64,000 nt of DNA from GSA-30 sp036568765 (GCF_036568765.1 NZ_DATCRY010000019.1:18723-82722), one strand, 5' to 3'; positions 7,656 through 15,007 are shown, counted from the first letter of the stretch. The notes: generated by a model not told the origin, from the sequence alone. Program-made: numbers and translations.

Positions 7656-9131
7656 ATGAGAAAGACTATTAAGGTGCTCTCGGGTAATCCGGGAGTGGGC
7701 AAAACTCAGCAATTCATAGAAAGCCTTGAGCCTAATAAGCGGTATGTCTACGTGGCGCCCACCAGAGTCTTAGCTTTAGAGGTTATGAAGAGGTTGGAAG
7801 GGATTAACAAGTCTTATCTTGCCATCTTCACCAGTCAGATAAATGAAGTTAGGTCTGTCATTCATCAAGCCAACCAAGCCCTAGCGACTCAGAAAGCGTC
7901 CATTCTAATCATCACGCATAAGTGCCTCGCCTCTGTTAAGCCCGAACTTCTAAGAGGCTGGGAGCTATGTATAGATGAGGCTCCCAAAGTGGAACAGATC
8001 GAAAGTACATCCATCCTTGCCAAGGAATGGGAGCAAGTCATTGCCCCTTATGTGGGAGACTGTGATGCCAATGGTCATCTAATCATTAATGATGCAAGGC
8101 TAGAAGATGCTTGGGAGATATATGCTCAAGGCATAGAGGATGCGAAACGTAAGAGGGTAAGCAATAGGACGCTAGTGCTTGTGCTTGGTGCCATGCTCAC
8201 CCCGACTAAGAATGTCATCGCCACTTCCGGCAGGAATGATAAGGGTAAGGGCGTAGTGAGGATTAGCGTTGAAGGTTTTGTGGATTTCACTAAACCTTTT
8301 GACTATGCAAATTCTGTGACGCTCATGGGGGCAAACATAGAGAAGAGTCTGCTAATAACTCATGCCAGAAAGAAAGGATTCTCCCTTGAGGTTGATAAGA
8401 AGATAAATCCTAGAAAAGGGCTACCTTACATTCTGCCTTTGGTTAGGGATAATGAAGGAGCTTACGTCTCTAAAACTATGCTTTTAACCATGCCTGATGG
8501 CAGTGTGGCTAAAGATTGGAACCCTGATTGTTTCGGTCAGAAAGCTCTAAATCAAGCTTTGGCTTATATTGGAAACAAGAAGGCAATCTTTGCCAGTCAT
8601 GAATGGTGTAAGCCTGTTCTCCCTGAGAATGTGGAACGTATCCCTTATGACAGTAGAGGCTTGAACGAGTGGCGAGACAGGGGGATCTCCATTCATATAC
8701 TGCACGGTAATCCATCTCCTGATGAGCTAAGGCCCATTAAGAATATTCTTCAACAAATGGACATTCCCCTGGATGAAGGAAAAGAAGCTCTCCGGTGGGC
8801 TAGAGAAGAAGATTTAGTAATTCAGCATGCCCATAGAACATCCATTAGAGATGAAGCTAATACTGAAGATACTGTCCACATTGTCACCAGCCTTACTCAG
8901 GCTAGGAGGCTGGTAGATGCTCTTGGTGGGGCTAGGGTGCTGTCTGAAGCGCTCATGGTTGATCCACCTGAGAGAAAGCCCACAGAAGGTCAGGATAAAA
9001 GAAGCAAGGAGCGCATAGACCTTTCGGAGAAAGCTAGGGCGCTCAGGGCTCAGGGAATGGGGCAAATGCAGATAGCCGTCAGGCTTGGGATCAGCCAGCC
9101 CAAGGTTAGCAGGCTCCTTAAGGACGAATAG
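7656..9131 (+). CDS. P-loop ATPase/helicase-like protein with C-terminal HTH, candidate replication initiator
   Basis: 491 residues, the largest island gene. The Walker A motif is GNPGVGKT at residues 10-17 and a DExx-type Walker B is CIDEAP with Asp107 and Glu108; VYVAPTRVLALEV between them resembles helicase motif Ia. The middle (about 170-420) is less familiar but contains the helicase-like IFASHEW and SIHILHGNPS. Residues 446-491 carry a sigma-like or resolvase-like HTH (ARALRAQGMGQMQIAVRLGISQPKVSRLL), which should bind DNA. ATPase plus DNA-binding domain, with a 300-bp hairpin array directly downstream, suggests an initiator or helicase for autonomous replication. Family membership is not certain; a DEAD/DEAH-like phage helicase is the alternative. 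The start has a GGGAGAGG box. Confidence 0.7.
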   Translation: MRKTIKVLSGNPGVGKTQQFIESLEPNKRYVYVAPTRVLALEVMKRLEGINKSYLAIFTSQINEVRSVIHQANQALATQKASILIITHKCLASVKPELLRGWELCIDEAPKVEQIESTSILAKEWEQVIAPYVGDCDANGHLIINDARLEDAWEIYAQGIEDAKRKRVSNRTLVLVLGAMLTPTKNVIATSGRNDKGKGVVRISVEGFVDFTKPFDYANSVTLMGANIEKSLLITHARKKGFSLEVDKKINPRKGLPYILPLVRDNEGAYVSKTMLLTMPDGSVAKDWNPDCFGQKALNQALAYIGNKKAIFASHEWCKPVLPENVERIPYDSRGLNEWRDRGISIHILHGNPSPDELRPIKNILQQMDIPLDEGKEALRWAREEDLVIQHAHRTSIRDEANTEDTVHIVTSLTQARRLVDALGGARVLSEALMVDPPERKPTEGQDKRSKERIDLSEKARALRAQGMGQMQIAVRLGISQPKVSRLLKDE

Positions 9132-9427
9132 TTTTATTCAAAACCTACTAAGTATTATCTAGTAGAAACTGAATAAACTTTAGGATGGCTCCCTATGGAT
9201 AGTACAGCTATCCGTGGGTAGCTAACCCTTAGACATTAACTCTTAGAAGAACAAGTAAGACCACTCGACCCAAGCGAAGCTTGGCTCTTGGGTGAGAAGA
9301 GCAAAAGCATGCTCAAAATCAAGAGCAAAGAACGATAGTTCCTTACATATAAGGATTATAGCTTTTAGCTCTTGATCTTGACTTTTATAGCATGCTCTTG
9401 CTCTTGGGGTTCTTAAGGGCAAAGCCC
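9130..9427. other. Array of nested hairpins, candidate origin of replication or structured RNA
   Basis: A 300-bp gene-free stretch with four successive foldback structures. (1) 9130-9179: an AGTTTTATTCA/TGAATAAACT outer stem, then CTACTA (9145-9150) with TAGTAG (9160-9165). (2) 9188-9222: GGATAG (9197-9202) with CTATCC (9208-9213) inside a GCTCCC/GGGTAGC outer stem. (3) 9264-9296: CTCGACCCAAG with CTTGGGTGAG, competing with CCAAGcgaagCTTGG. (4) 9297-9405: AAGAGCAAAAGCATGCT with AGCATGCTCTTGCTCTT, then TCAAGAGC (9319-9326) with GCTCTTGA (9368-9375), capped by CCTT/AAGG. A small GGGCaaaGCCC hairpin closes at 9417-9426. The first hairpin could also terminate the upstream gene. Confidence 0.6.
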
Positions 9428-9476
9428 CTGAGCCTTGCGGAGTGGTTTTTGTACTATAAGAAAAGGACAGATAATT

Positions 9477-9824
9477 ATGATTCCATCAGATGGTAAAGAA
9501 CAGTATGTGAAAGCCTATTCCCATAGGAAGCTAGCTAAGGCTTGGGATATGAATCTCAGCAGCCTTCAGGAATATGCCCAAAAGAACGCTTGGGATGTAG
9601 AGCATAAGCTCTATTGGCAGGACGTTGCCCTAGAAGCCTTGAAGATGAAGGTTGAGGAACAGGAAGTGTCCGCCATCAAGGAGCTTCTTAAGGCCACGGG
9701 TATTAGTCGCCCTGTAGGCAGACCCCCGAAAGCGGAGGTCCAGAGGCACATTGCCATTGAAGCAAGGATTGCCAAGGAGTTTGAGGACGATATCAACAGG
9801 CTTAGGCTTGTGGCTAATGATTAA
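9477..9824 (+). CDS. Small putative DNA-binding protein of the island
   Basis: 115 residues from the ATG at 9477, preceded by AAAAGGACAG; the frame is open from 9435. Residues 8-40 (KAYSHRKLAKAWDMNLSSLQ with EYAQKNAWD) resemble the HTH of phage small terminase subunits and related regulators. SRPVGRPPKAE near residue 80 is an AT-hook-like basic patch, and the C-terminus is a charged helix. Function is unassigned: DNA packaging recognition, regulation or replication accessory are all possible. It follows the hairpin array directly, so it may act there. A MITE- or plasmid-type control protein is the alternative. Confidence 0.55.
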   Translation: MIPSDGKEQYVKAYSHRKLAKAWDMNLSSLQEYAQKNAWDVEHKLYWQDVALEALKMKVEEQEVSAIKELLKATGISRPVGRPPKAEVQRHIAIEARIAKEFEDDINRLRLVAND

Positions 9825-9835
9825 TTAATTTTGAG

Positions 9836-9896
9836 ACACGTGGTGCAATAGGCCTGTAGCCTGAGCCTTCAGCAGGAACCTCAATGGTCCACGTGT
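9836..9896. terminator. Inverted repeat between convergent genes
   Basis: ACACGTGG near 9836-9843 and CCACGTGT near 9889-9896 form an 8-bp inverted repeat at the junction of the convergent genes ending at 9824 and 9881. The right arm lies in the last codons of the minus-strand gene. There is no T-run, so function is uncertain. Confidence 0.25.
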
Positions 9897-10315
9897 ACAT
9901 ATCTTGTGTAAACATTTACGCCCCTTGCCTTGTCCTGCCATACTCGTATCTCCCGAGTTATTTCTGACATGTCGTACCTGCCATAACTCGAAGGCATTCC
10001 AGAGAAGTAGAAGTTGCTATCACTCAAACACTCCACGGCACTTTCAAGCGGCTCCATATGAAAGAAGAAGCTTTTGTCAGGCTCAGCAAAGAGGTTTGGA
10101 CCACTGCCATCCCTTAGCGCTTCAAGGATCAGATAGCCACCGTCAATGGAGCGGAGGGTGTTATTATGGAAGGAAACCATAATTGGCTGATCGGGAGGGC
10201 AGGAGTTGCCTGCTAGTTGCACGGTAGCTTCAGCCCTCACCCCATAAAAGGCATACCCAGCCACCAAAGCAGAAGTCAGGACGACCGCGCCGGCAAAGAT
10301 GTGCCTACCTTTCAT
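9881..10315 (-). CDS. Hypothetical membrane-anchored or secreted protein
   Basis: 144 residues. Residues 5-25 (HIFAGAVVLTSALVAGYAFYG) form one hydrophobic segment, either a signal anchor or a signal peptide with possible cleavage after VRAEA. The remainder is soluble and would face the periplasm, with two cysteines (NSCPPD and VECLSD) that could form a disulfide. I do not recognise a family. It is the only clear minus-strand gene in the island and converges on 9477-9824. Possible roles include surface exclusion or host interaction, but nothing in the sequence decides this. Confidence 0.6.
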   Translation of the reverse strand: MKGRHIFAGAVVLTSALVAGYAFYGVRAEATVQLAGNSCPPDQPIMVSFHNNTLRSIDGGYLILEALRDGSGPNLFAEPDKSFFFHMEPLESAVECLSDSNFYFSGMPSSYGRYDMSEITREIRVWQDKARGVNVYTRYVHVDH

Positions 10316-10472
10316 TACCTTCCCCTGTTTTGGCTGGGCTGGCCTTGCCCCTTGGATTCATTGCTTGCCTGTGTTCATTGCCGATAAGTGAGCCAGCACT
10401 TCGGCCGATGGCAGTGTCCGAAGCTATTAGGCCAGGGCGCAACTCCTCTCCCGGCACATGATGTTATGTGCA

Positions 10473-10512
10473 TTGACAAAAAATGTCACTCATAGAGGGT
10501 GTCCTCATAGAG
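10473..10512 (+). promoter_or_regulatory. Candidate promoter/operator of the XRE regulator
   Basis: TTGACA (10473-10478) overlaps the inverted repeat TGACA-aaaaa-TGTCA and is followed by a direct repeat of CTCATAGAG at 10489-10497 and 10504-10512, spaced 15 bp. These lie 40-75 bp upstream of the XRE start and look like a self-regulated operator. The -10 box is not clear. Confidence 0.4.
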
Positions 10513-10549
10513 CGTGGCCCGATAAGGGCCAAACATACATCGTTTCCCC

Positions 10550-10786
10550 ATGCCAAAGGAAACGAAGCCCACCGATCCACGCGTCCTCTTTGGACTGCGC
10601 CTCGCTGAAATCAGAAAGGCTAAGGGTTTCTCTCAAGAAGGCCTAGCCTTGGAAAGCGGCATAGCTCGGAGCTACCTCGGCGGGGTTGAGCGTGGGCAAC
10701 GCAACATCGCGTTGTTGAACATCTACCGGCTTGCAGAGGCGCTGAAAGTTTCGCCTGCAACACTGCTAGAGCCGCCCGGCCATTAG
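10550..10786 (+). CDS. XRE-family transcriptional regulator
   Basis: A 78-residue protein consisting almost entirely of a Cro/C1-type HTH: LAEIRKAKGFSQEGLALESGIARSYLGGVERGQRNIALLNIYRLAEALKV. Such single-domain regulators commonly control lysogeny-like states or their own promoters in mobile elements. The ATG at 10550 follows weak SD-like sequence. An inverted repeat and a CTCATAGAG direct repeat lie just upstream. Codon use is nearer to the host than that of the genes at 6.7-9.8 kb, suggesting a mosaic island. Confidence 0.85.
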   Translation: MPKETKPTDPRVLFGLRLAEIRKAKGFSQEGLALESGIARSYLGGVERGQRNIALLNIYRLAEALKVSPATLLEPPGH

Positions 10787-11355
10787 TCGTGTTCGAGGTC
10801 GCGGGTTCCGGTCAGTAGGATGAGTATCTCGCTGTGCAGCAGTAACTAGCGGCATGACGCTGATACTTTGCTCGTCCACATTCTCTGGACCAAGCATTGC
10901 CATCCGCTCCCCTGCTGGTGAGGTAAGCTCTAGTCGTAGGGACACATTGCGTGCCAGCTATGTCCAGTATTCGGCACTGGTAACCGGTAGCACCCATCGA
11001 TGCCTGCTACGCGACTCTTCCGGCTTTACACTCCGGCTCGTGCATGACGCTAGGCCGTCACTGGCATGTCATCGCACCTATTGGTGGAAACCATCACAAC
11101 ATCTGACGTCTCGCCACGTTCGGAAACAACACCCTAGCCTTGGCTAGGCACATTTCAGGCATGAAGCCTTGGCACGTTTGCCATTTAACCTGATGAGCGT
11201 ACATCAGCTATTGCCATTTGCCAAGTGTTCTGTTAAGGGCTTCGACTCAGACTTTTCCCCAGAAATTTTGTAGCTGCAATTTGCATATATGAAACACCCC
11301 CGCCCCCCCCTTGCGGCCCTCCTGAAGCATCTGCTGGGCAGGCTTGGAAAGGAAT
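10787..11355. other. Gene-free right part of the island
   Basis: About 570 bp with no convincing gene on either strand: open frames here have poor composition and no recognisable protein. A homopolymeric C tract lies near 11300. Beyond 11356 are the tRNA-like fragment, GTGTGCACG repeats and terminator listed separately. This may be a deletion remnant or cis-acting DNA for excision. Confidence 0.5.
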
Positions 11356-11378
11356 GGGCGGTTAGCTCAGCGGTAGAG
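11356..11378 (+). pseudogene. 5' half of tRNA-Val in inverted orientation
   Basis: GGGCGGTTAGCTCAGCGGTA and the next three bases (GAG) are identical to the first 23 nt of the functional tRNA-Val at 11599-11673, but on the opposite strand. Downstream, CTGCC-tcaacta-GGCAG can mimic an anticodon arm, yet position 33 is not T, and there is no T-arm or CCA. It is a tRNA fragment, not a functional gene. Confidence 0.65.
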
Positions 11379-11448
11379 GGAGCGAAGCGAACTACTGCCT
11401 CAACTAGGCAGGCATCACACAAGGCGGGACAAGGGCTTAGGCCAAGAC

Positions 11449-11524
11449 GTGCACAGTAGGCGAGTGTGCACGCTCTCAGAGGTTCACATTGAACGGTGTG
11501 CACGAGAGGGCTAGAGTGTGCACG
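11449..11524. repeat. Iteron-like GTGTGCACG repeats near attR
   Basis: Three exact copies of GTGTGCACG at 11464-11472, 11496-11504 and 11516-11524, plus a partial GTGCAC at 11449. They lie 75-150 bp inside the right end. The core GTGCAC is itself palindromic. Candidate arm-type integrase/excisionase sites or replication iterons. Confidence 0.5.
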
Positions 11525-11542
11525 TTCCTCAGCGTGGACAAT

Positions 11543-11568
11543 AAAAAAGGCCCCATCTCTGGAGCCTT
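11543..11568 (-). terminator. Island-supplied terminator for the tRNA-Val transcript
   Basis: On the minus strand AAGGCTCC (11568-11561) pairs with GGGGCCTT (11554-11547), one mismatch, and is followed by TTTTTTAT. It lies 31 nt beyond the tRNA 3' end and replaces the original terminator now at 5218-5242. Confidence 0.75.
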
Positions 11569-11597
11569 CCAAGTCCCTTGGATCAAGGAAATATCAC

Positions 11598-11645
11598 GTG
11601 GTGGGCGGTACAAGGATCGAACTTGTGACACCTGCCGTGTGAAGG
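11598..11645. repeat. attR: 48-bp repeat completing the tRNA 3' end
   Basis: Identical to 5250-5297. It forms the 3' portion of the functional tRNA-Val and was carried in by the element, so the gene stays intact after integration. Confidence 0.9.
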
Positions 11646-11673
11646 CAGTGCTCTACCGCTGAGCTAACCGCCC
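11599..11673 (-). tRNA. tRNA-Val (anticodon CAC)
   Basis: On the minus strand the gene starts GGGCGGTTAGCTCAGC and ends ACCGCCCACCA with an encoded CCA. The acceptor stem GGGCGGT/ACCGCCC is perfect. The anticodon stem CTGCC/GGCAG encloses the loop TTCACAC, giving anticodon CAC. The T-arm contains GTTCGATC. It is 75 nt long and intact, and is the integration target of the island to its left. Confidence 0.97.
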
Positions 11674-11809
11674 GCCGAGAACGCGCCATTATAGGGAGTT
11701 CCCGGGCGGCGTCAATGGCCGTCAGCCAAACGGCGGGGCCGGAAGGCCGGGGAAGGGGGCTTGGAGCCTTGCTAGAATAGCCTGTTCCCATCGCTTGGCT
11801 TCCACGTCC

Positions 11810-12154
11810 ATGGACTTCCTCCAGCACGAACTCAACCACATCGTAGAGGCCATCCACCGCTTTCAGTTGACACCCTGGAAGGCGGTCGGTTACGCCGGCT
11901 CGGTCATGTTCACCAGTCGCTGGTTCGTGCAGTTGTACTACACGCGCAAACTCAAGCGAGTGGTGATGCCGCTGTCCTTCTGGTGGCTGTCGGTCTGCGG
12001 CAGCATCCTGCTGCTGGCTTATTTCATCATCGGCAAGAATGACTCGGTCGGTATTCTCTCCAACTTTTTCCCGACCTTCGTCTCCGTCTACAACCTCGTC
12101 GTCCACCTTCGCGAGGTCAAGCGGCGCAAGGCGCTGGTGGAGAGCGAGGTCTGA
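11810..12154 (+). CDS. Lipid-A-disaccharide synthase N-terminal (LAB_N) domain membrane protein
   Basis: A 114-residue inner-membrane protein with about three transmembrane segments. The pattern RFQLTPWKAVGYAGSVMFTSRW, followed by MPLSFWWLSVCGSILLLAYF and VYNLVVHLREV, is that of the LAB_N family, which often neighbours lipid A or glycosyltransferase genes. Biochemical function is unclear; a lipid-linked glycan role is inferred from family context elsewhere, not from this neighbourhood. The ATG at 11810 is preferred over an upstream TTG at 11795. It is convergent with metH. Confidence 0.85.
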   Translation: MDFLQHELNHIVEAIHRFQLTPWKAVGYAGSVMFTSRWFVQLYYTRKLKRVVMPLSFWWLSVCGSILLLAYFIIGKNDSVGILSNFFPTFVSVYNLVVHLREVKRRKALVESEV

Positions 12155-12161
12155 AGGCCGC

Positions 12162-14846
12162 TTATTCCGGGTCGTAGTCGAGATTAGGCGCCAGCCAGCG
12201 CTCGGCTTCTTCCCGGGTCCAGCCCTTGCGACGGGCATAGTCGTCGACTTGTTCGCGCGTCAGCCGCCCCACAACGAAATATTGGCTTTCCGGATGGGAG
12301 AAGTACCAGCCGGCAACTGCGGCAGTGGGGTACATGGCAAAGCCGTCGGTCAGCACGACGCCAGCGTTGGTTTCGGCTTCCAGTAACCGGAACAACGTGG
12401 CTTTCTCGGTGTGATCGGGGCAGGCGGGGTAGCCCGGAGCAGGTCGGATGCCGCGGTACTTTTCGTCGATCAGTGCCTCGTTGTCCAAGGCCTCATCAGT
12501 GGCATAGCCCCAGAATTCGCCTCGCACGCGCTCATGCATCCTCTCGGCGAAGGCCTCGGCCAGGCGATCGGCCAGGGCTTTGAGCAGGATGGCGGAGTAG
12601 TCGTCGTGCGCGGCCTCGAAGCGTGCCACGTGCTCTTCGATACCGATGCCGGCGGTAACGGTAAAGCCGCCGATCCAGTCGCGCTTGCCGGCCTCTTTGG
12701 GAGCAACGAAGTCGCTCAGGCAGAAATCGGGGCGCTCGACCGGCTTGTCCGCTTGCTGGCGCAGATGATGCAGGCGTACGGGGTGCCCAGCGTATTCGAT
12801 CACGACATCATCATCGACGCCATGCGCTGGCCAGAAACCGATCACGCCGCGCGCGGTAAGCCAGTGTTCGGCGACGATCTTGTCGAGCATGGCCTGGGCA
12901 TCGGCAAATAGCTCGCTGGCTTGCTTGCCGACGACCTCGTCCGTGAGGATCGCCGGATAACGGCCGGCGAGCTCCCAGGCCGAGAAAAAGGGCGTCCAGT
13001 CGATGTACCGGCGCAGCTCGGCCAAGTCGTAGTTATCGAAGACGGTCAGGCCGGGTGCGTTCGGTTGCGGCGGTTCATAGGATGCCCAGTCGCAGCGCCA
13101 GCGCTGCGCGCGCGCTTTGTCCAGCGGTACCAGCTGCTTGCCCGGGCCGCGCTGTTTGTGCCGGTCGCGGATCTCGGCGTATTCGCTGCGGATCTTGGCC
13201 ATGAAGTTATCGACCAGTTCCTTACTGACCAGCGACTGCGCCACGCCCACGGCGCGCGAAGCGTCTTTCACCCAGACCGTGGGCGCCTTGTAATGCGGCT
13301 CGATCTTCAGCGCGGTATGCGCGCGTGAGGTCGTGGCGCCGCCGATCAACAGCGGAATCCGGAAGTCCTGCCGCTGCATTTCGCGTGCGACCTGGCTCAT
13401 TTCCTCCAGGGAAGGAGTAATCAGGCCAGACAGGCCGATCAAGTCGGCGTTCTCGGCACGGGCGGTATCGAGGATTTTCTGCGCAGGCACCATGACGCCC
13501 AGGTCGATGACCTCGAAGTTGTTACATTGCAGCACCACTCCGACGATGTTCTTGCCGATGTCGTGCACATCGCCTTTGACCGTGGCCATGACGATCTTGC
13601 CGTTGTTCTTGCCGGCATCGCCGCTGCGCAGCTTTTCTTCCTCGATGAAGGGAATCAGGTGCGCCACCGCGCGCTTCATGACGCGTGCGGATTTGACCAC
13701 CTGCGGCAGAAACATCTTGCCGGCACCGAACAGGTCGCCGACCACGTTCATGCCGGCCATCAGCGGGCCTTCGATGACATCCAGCGGGCGCGTGGAAAGC
13801 TGTCGCGCTTCTTCGGTATCTTCGACCACGTATTGATCGATACCGTGCACCAGGGCATGGCTCAGTCGCTCGTGCACGTGTTTCTCGCGCCAAGCGAGAT
13901 TTTCGACGACGACTTCGCCTTTTCTGGCCTTATAGTTTTCGGCGATCTCGAGCAGGCGTTCGGTGGCATCGGCCCGGCGGTTGAGCACCACATCTTCGAC
14001 GCGCTCGCGCAGTTCCTCGGGCACGTCGTCGTAGATCATCAGTGCGCCGGCGTTGACGATGCCCATGTCCATCCCGGCGCGAATCGCGTGGTAGAGGAAC
14101 ACGGAGTGGATCGCTTCGCGCACGGTGTTGTTGCCGCGGAACGAAAAGGAAACATTGGAAACGCCGCCGGATATATGGCTGTGCGGGAACCGGCGCTTGA
14201 GTTCGCGCGTGGCTTCGATGAAGTCCACGGCGTAGTTGTTGTGTTCCTCGATACCGGTGGCAATGGCGAAGATGTTCGGGTCGAAGATGATGTCTTCGGG
14301 CGGAAAATCCAGTTCGCGCGTCAACAGCTCGTAGGCACGCGAGCAGATTTCCACCTTGCGCATACAGGTGTCGGCCTGGCCTTGCTCGTCGAAGGCCATG
14401 ACCACCACGGCGGCGCCGTACTGCTGCACCTTGCGCGCGTGCTCGAGAAAGATCGCTTCGCCTTCCTTCATCGAGATGGAGTTGACGATACCTTTGCCTT
14501 GCAGGCAGCGCAGGCCGGCTTCGATGACCGTCCACTTGGACGAGTCGACCATCACCGGTACGCGAGCGATATCTGGCTCGGCCGCGATCAGGTTGAGGAA
14601 GCGTGTCATCGCCGCTTCCGAATCGATCAGGCCTTCGTCCATGTTGACGTCGATGATCTGCGCGCCGTTGGCAACCTGTTGGCGCGCTACGTCGACTGCC
14701 TCCTCGTAGCGCTCTTCCTTGATGAGCTTCTTGAACTGGGCCGAGCCGGTGACATTGGTGCGCTCGCCGACATTGACGAAGAGCAGGTCTGGGGTAATGA
14801 CCAGCGGTTCGAGGCCGGAGAGACGAGTGTGGCGTAGATCGGTCAT
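12162..14846 (-). CDS. metH: Methionine synthase, C-terminal part (folate, cobalamin and reactivation domains)
   Basis: 894 residues corresponding to roughly the last three quarters of cobalamin-dependent methionine synthase. From about residue 15 to 290 is the pterin-binding domain (NVGERTNVTGSAQFKKLI). Next come the cobalamin cap and binding domains, with the DVHDIGKNIVG motif whose His supplies the lower cobalt ligand. From about 560 is the AdoMet-dependent reactivation domain with RPAPGYPACPDH. It uses methyl-tetrahydrofolate to methylate homocysteine together with the separate homocysteine-binding half upstream. The two genes sum to about 1,251 residues, near the length of one-piece MetH. 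They are separated by a 190-bp spacer with a REP palindrome, yet probably form one operon. Confidence 0.95.
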   Translation of the reverse strand: MTDLRHTRLSGLEPLVITPDLLFVNVGERTNVTGSAQFKKLIKEERYEEAVDVARQQVANGAQIIDVNMDEGLIDSEAAMTRFLNLIAAEPDIARVPVMVDSSKWTVIEAGLRCLQGKGIVNSISMKEGEAIFLEHARKVQQYGAAVVVMAFDEQGQADTCMRKVEICSRAYELLTRELDFPPEDIIFDPNIFAIATGIEEHNNYAVDFIEATRELKRRFPHSHISGGVSNVSFSFRGNNTVREAIHSVFLYHAIRAGMDMGIVNAGALMIYDDVPEELRERVEDVVLNRRADATERLLEIAENYKARKGEVVVENLAWREKHVHERLSHALVHGIDQYVVEDTEEARQLSTRPLDVIEGPLMAGMNVVGDLFGAGKMFLPQVVKSARVMKRAVAHLIPFIEEEKLRSGDAGKNNGKIVMATVKGDVHDIGKNIVGVVLQCNNFEVIDLGVMVPAQKILDTARAENADLIGLSGLITPSLEEMSQVAREMQRQDFRIPLLIGGATTSRAHTALKIEPHYKAPTVWVKDASRAVGVAQSLVSKELVDNFMAKIRSEYAEIRDRHKQRGPGKQLVPLDKARAQRWRCDWASYEPPQPNAPGLTVFDNYDLAELRRYIDWTPFFSAWELAGRYPAILTDEVVGKQASELFADAQAMLDKIVAEHWLTARGVIGFWPAHGVDDDVVIEYAGHPVRLHHLRQQADKPVERPDFCLSDFVAPKEAGKRDWIGGFTVTAGIGIEEHVARFEAAHDDYSAILLKALADRLAEAFAERMHERVRGEFWGYATDEALDNEALIDEKYRGIRPAPGYPACPDHTEKATLFRLLEAETNAGVVLTDGFAMYPTAAVAGWYFSHPESQYFVVGRLTREQVDDYARRKGWTREEAERWLAPNLDYDPE

Positions 14847-14878
14847 GAGCGGGGAAATGGAGTCCGTGCGAAGAGCGC

Positions 14879-15007
14879 CCCCTCACCCCAGCCCTCTCCC
14901 CCGGCATAGCCAGGAGAGAGGGGGCGGGCTGAGGCAGATGCGGACGAGGCGCAGATAGTTGCTCCCTCTCCCTCGGCTATGCCGGGGGAGAGGGCTGGGG
15001 TGAGGGG
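14879..15007. repeat. BIME/REP-type element: perfect 33-bp inverted repeats between the metH halves
   Basis: Bases 14879-14911 (starting CCCCTCACCCCAGCCCTCTC) and 14975-15007 are perfect inverted copies, with imperfect pairing continuing inward. A related palindrome lies at 18391-18424. In RNA this would be a very stable hairpin between the two cistrons, possibly adjusting mRNA stability or the ratio of the two MetH parts. Confidence 0.75.

Larger units (their letters stand above)
5250..11645. mobile_element. 6.35-kb integrative element in tRNA-Val(CAC)
   Basis: Bounded by perfect 48-bp repeats of the tRNA 3' end, with a tyrosine integrase at the left edge and an intact tRNA rebuilt at the right edge. 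Internal DNA is AT-richer than both flanks and uses AGG, AGA and CTA codons freely. Contents in order: integrase, HTH protein, two unknowns, P-loop/HTH protein, hairpin array, small putative DNA-binding protein, membrane-anchored unknown on the opposite strand, XRE regulator, then about 0.8 kb without genes. I see no relaxase, structural or lysis genes, so it must use a helper for transfer, or be a satellite, a plasmid-like replicon or a decayed element. Confidence 0.9.

Noticed and set aside
9130..9427. CRISPR array or integron attC cluster
   Set aside because: The repeats are inverted and unequal rather than regularly spaced direct repeats, and there are no cas or intI genes.
10854..11147. 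Plus-strand frame of 97 codons in the island
   Set aside because: No homology signal, atypical composition and no ribosome-binding site.
11356..11420. A second functional tRNA-Val
   Set aside because: Only the first 23 nt match; U33, T-arm and the 3' acceptor strand are missing.
11204..11572. Minus-strand frame of 122 codons at the right end of the island
   Set aside because: Covers the tRNA fragment, the iterons and the terminator; the protein is low in recognisable structure and has no RBS.
13527..14837. Plus-strand open frame of 436 codons opposite metH
   Set aside because: Shadow of the well-conserved metH reading frame; composition (His/Val/Asp-rich) is typical of antisense frames in GC-rich genes.
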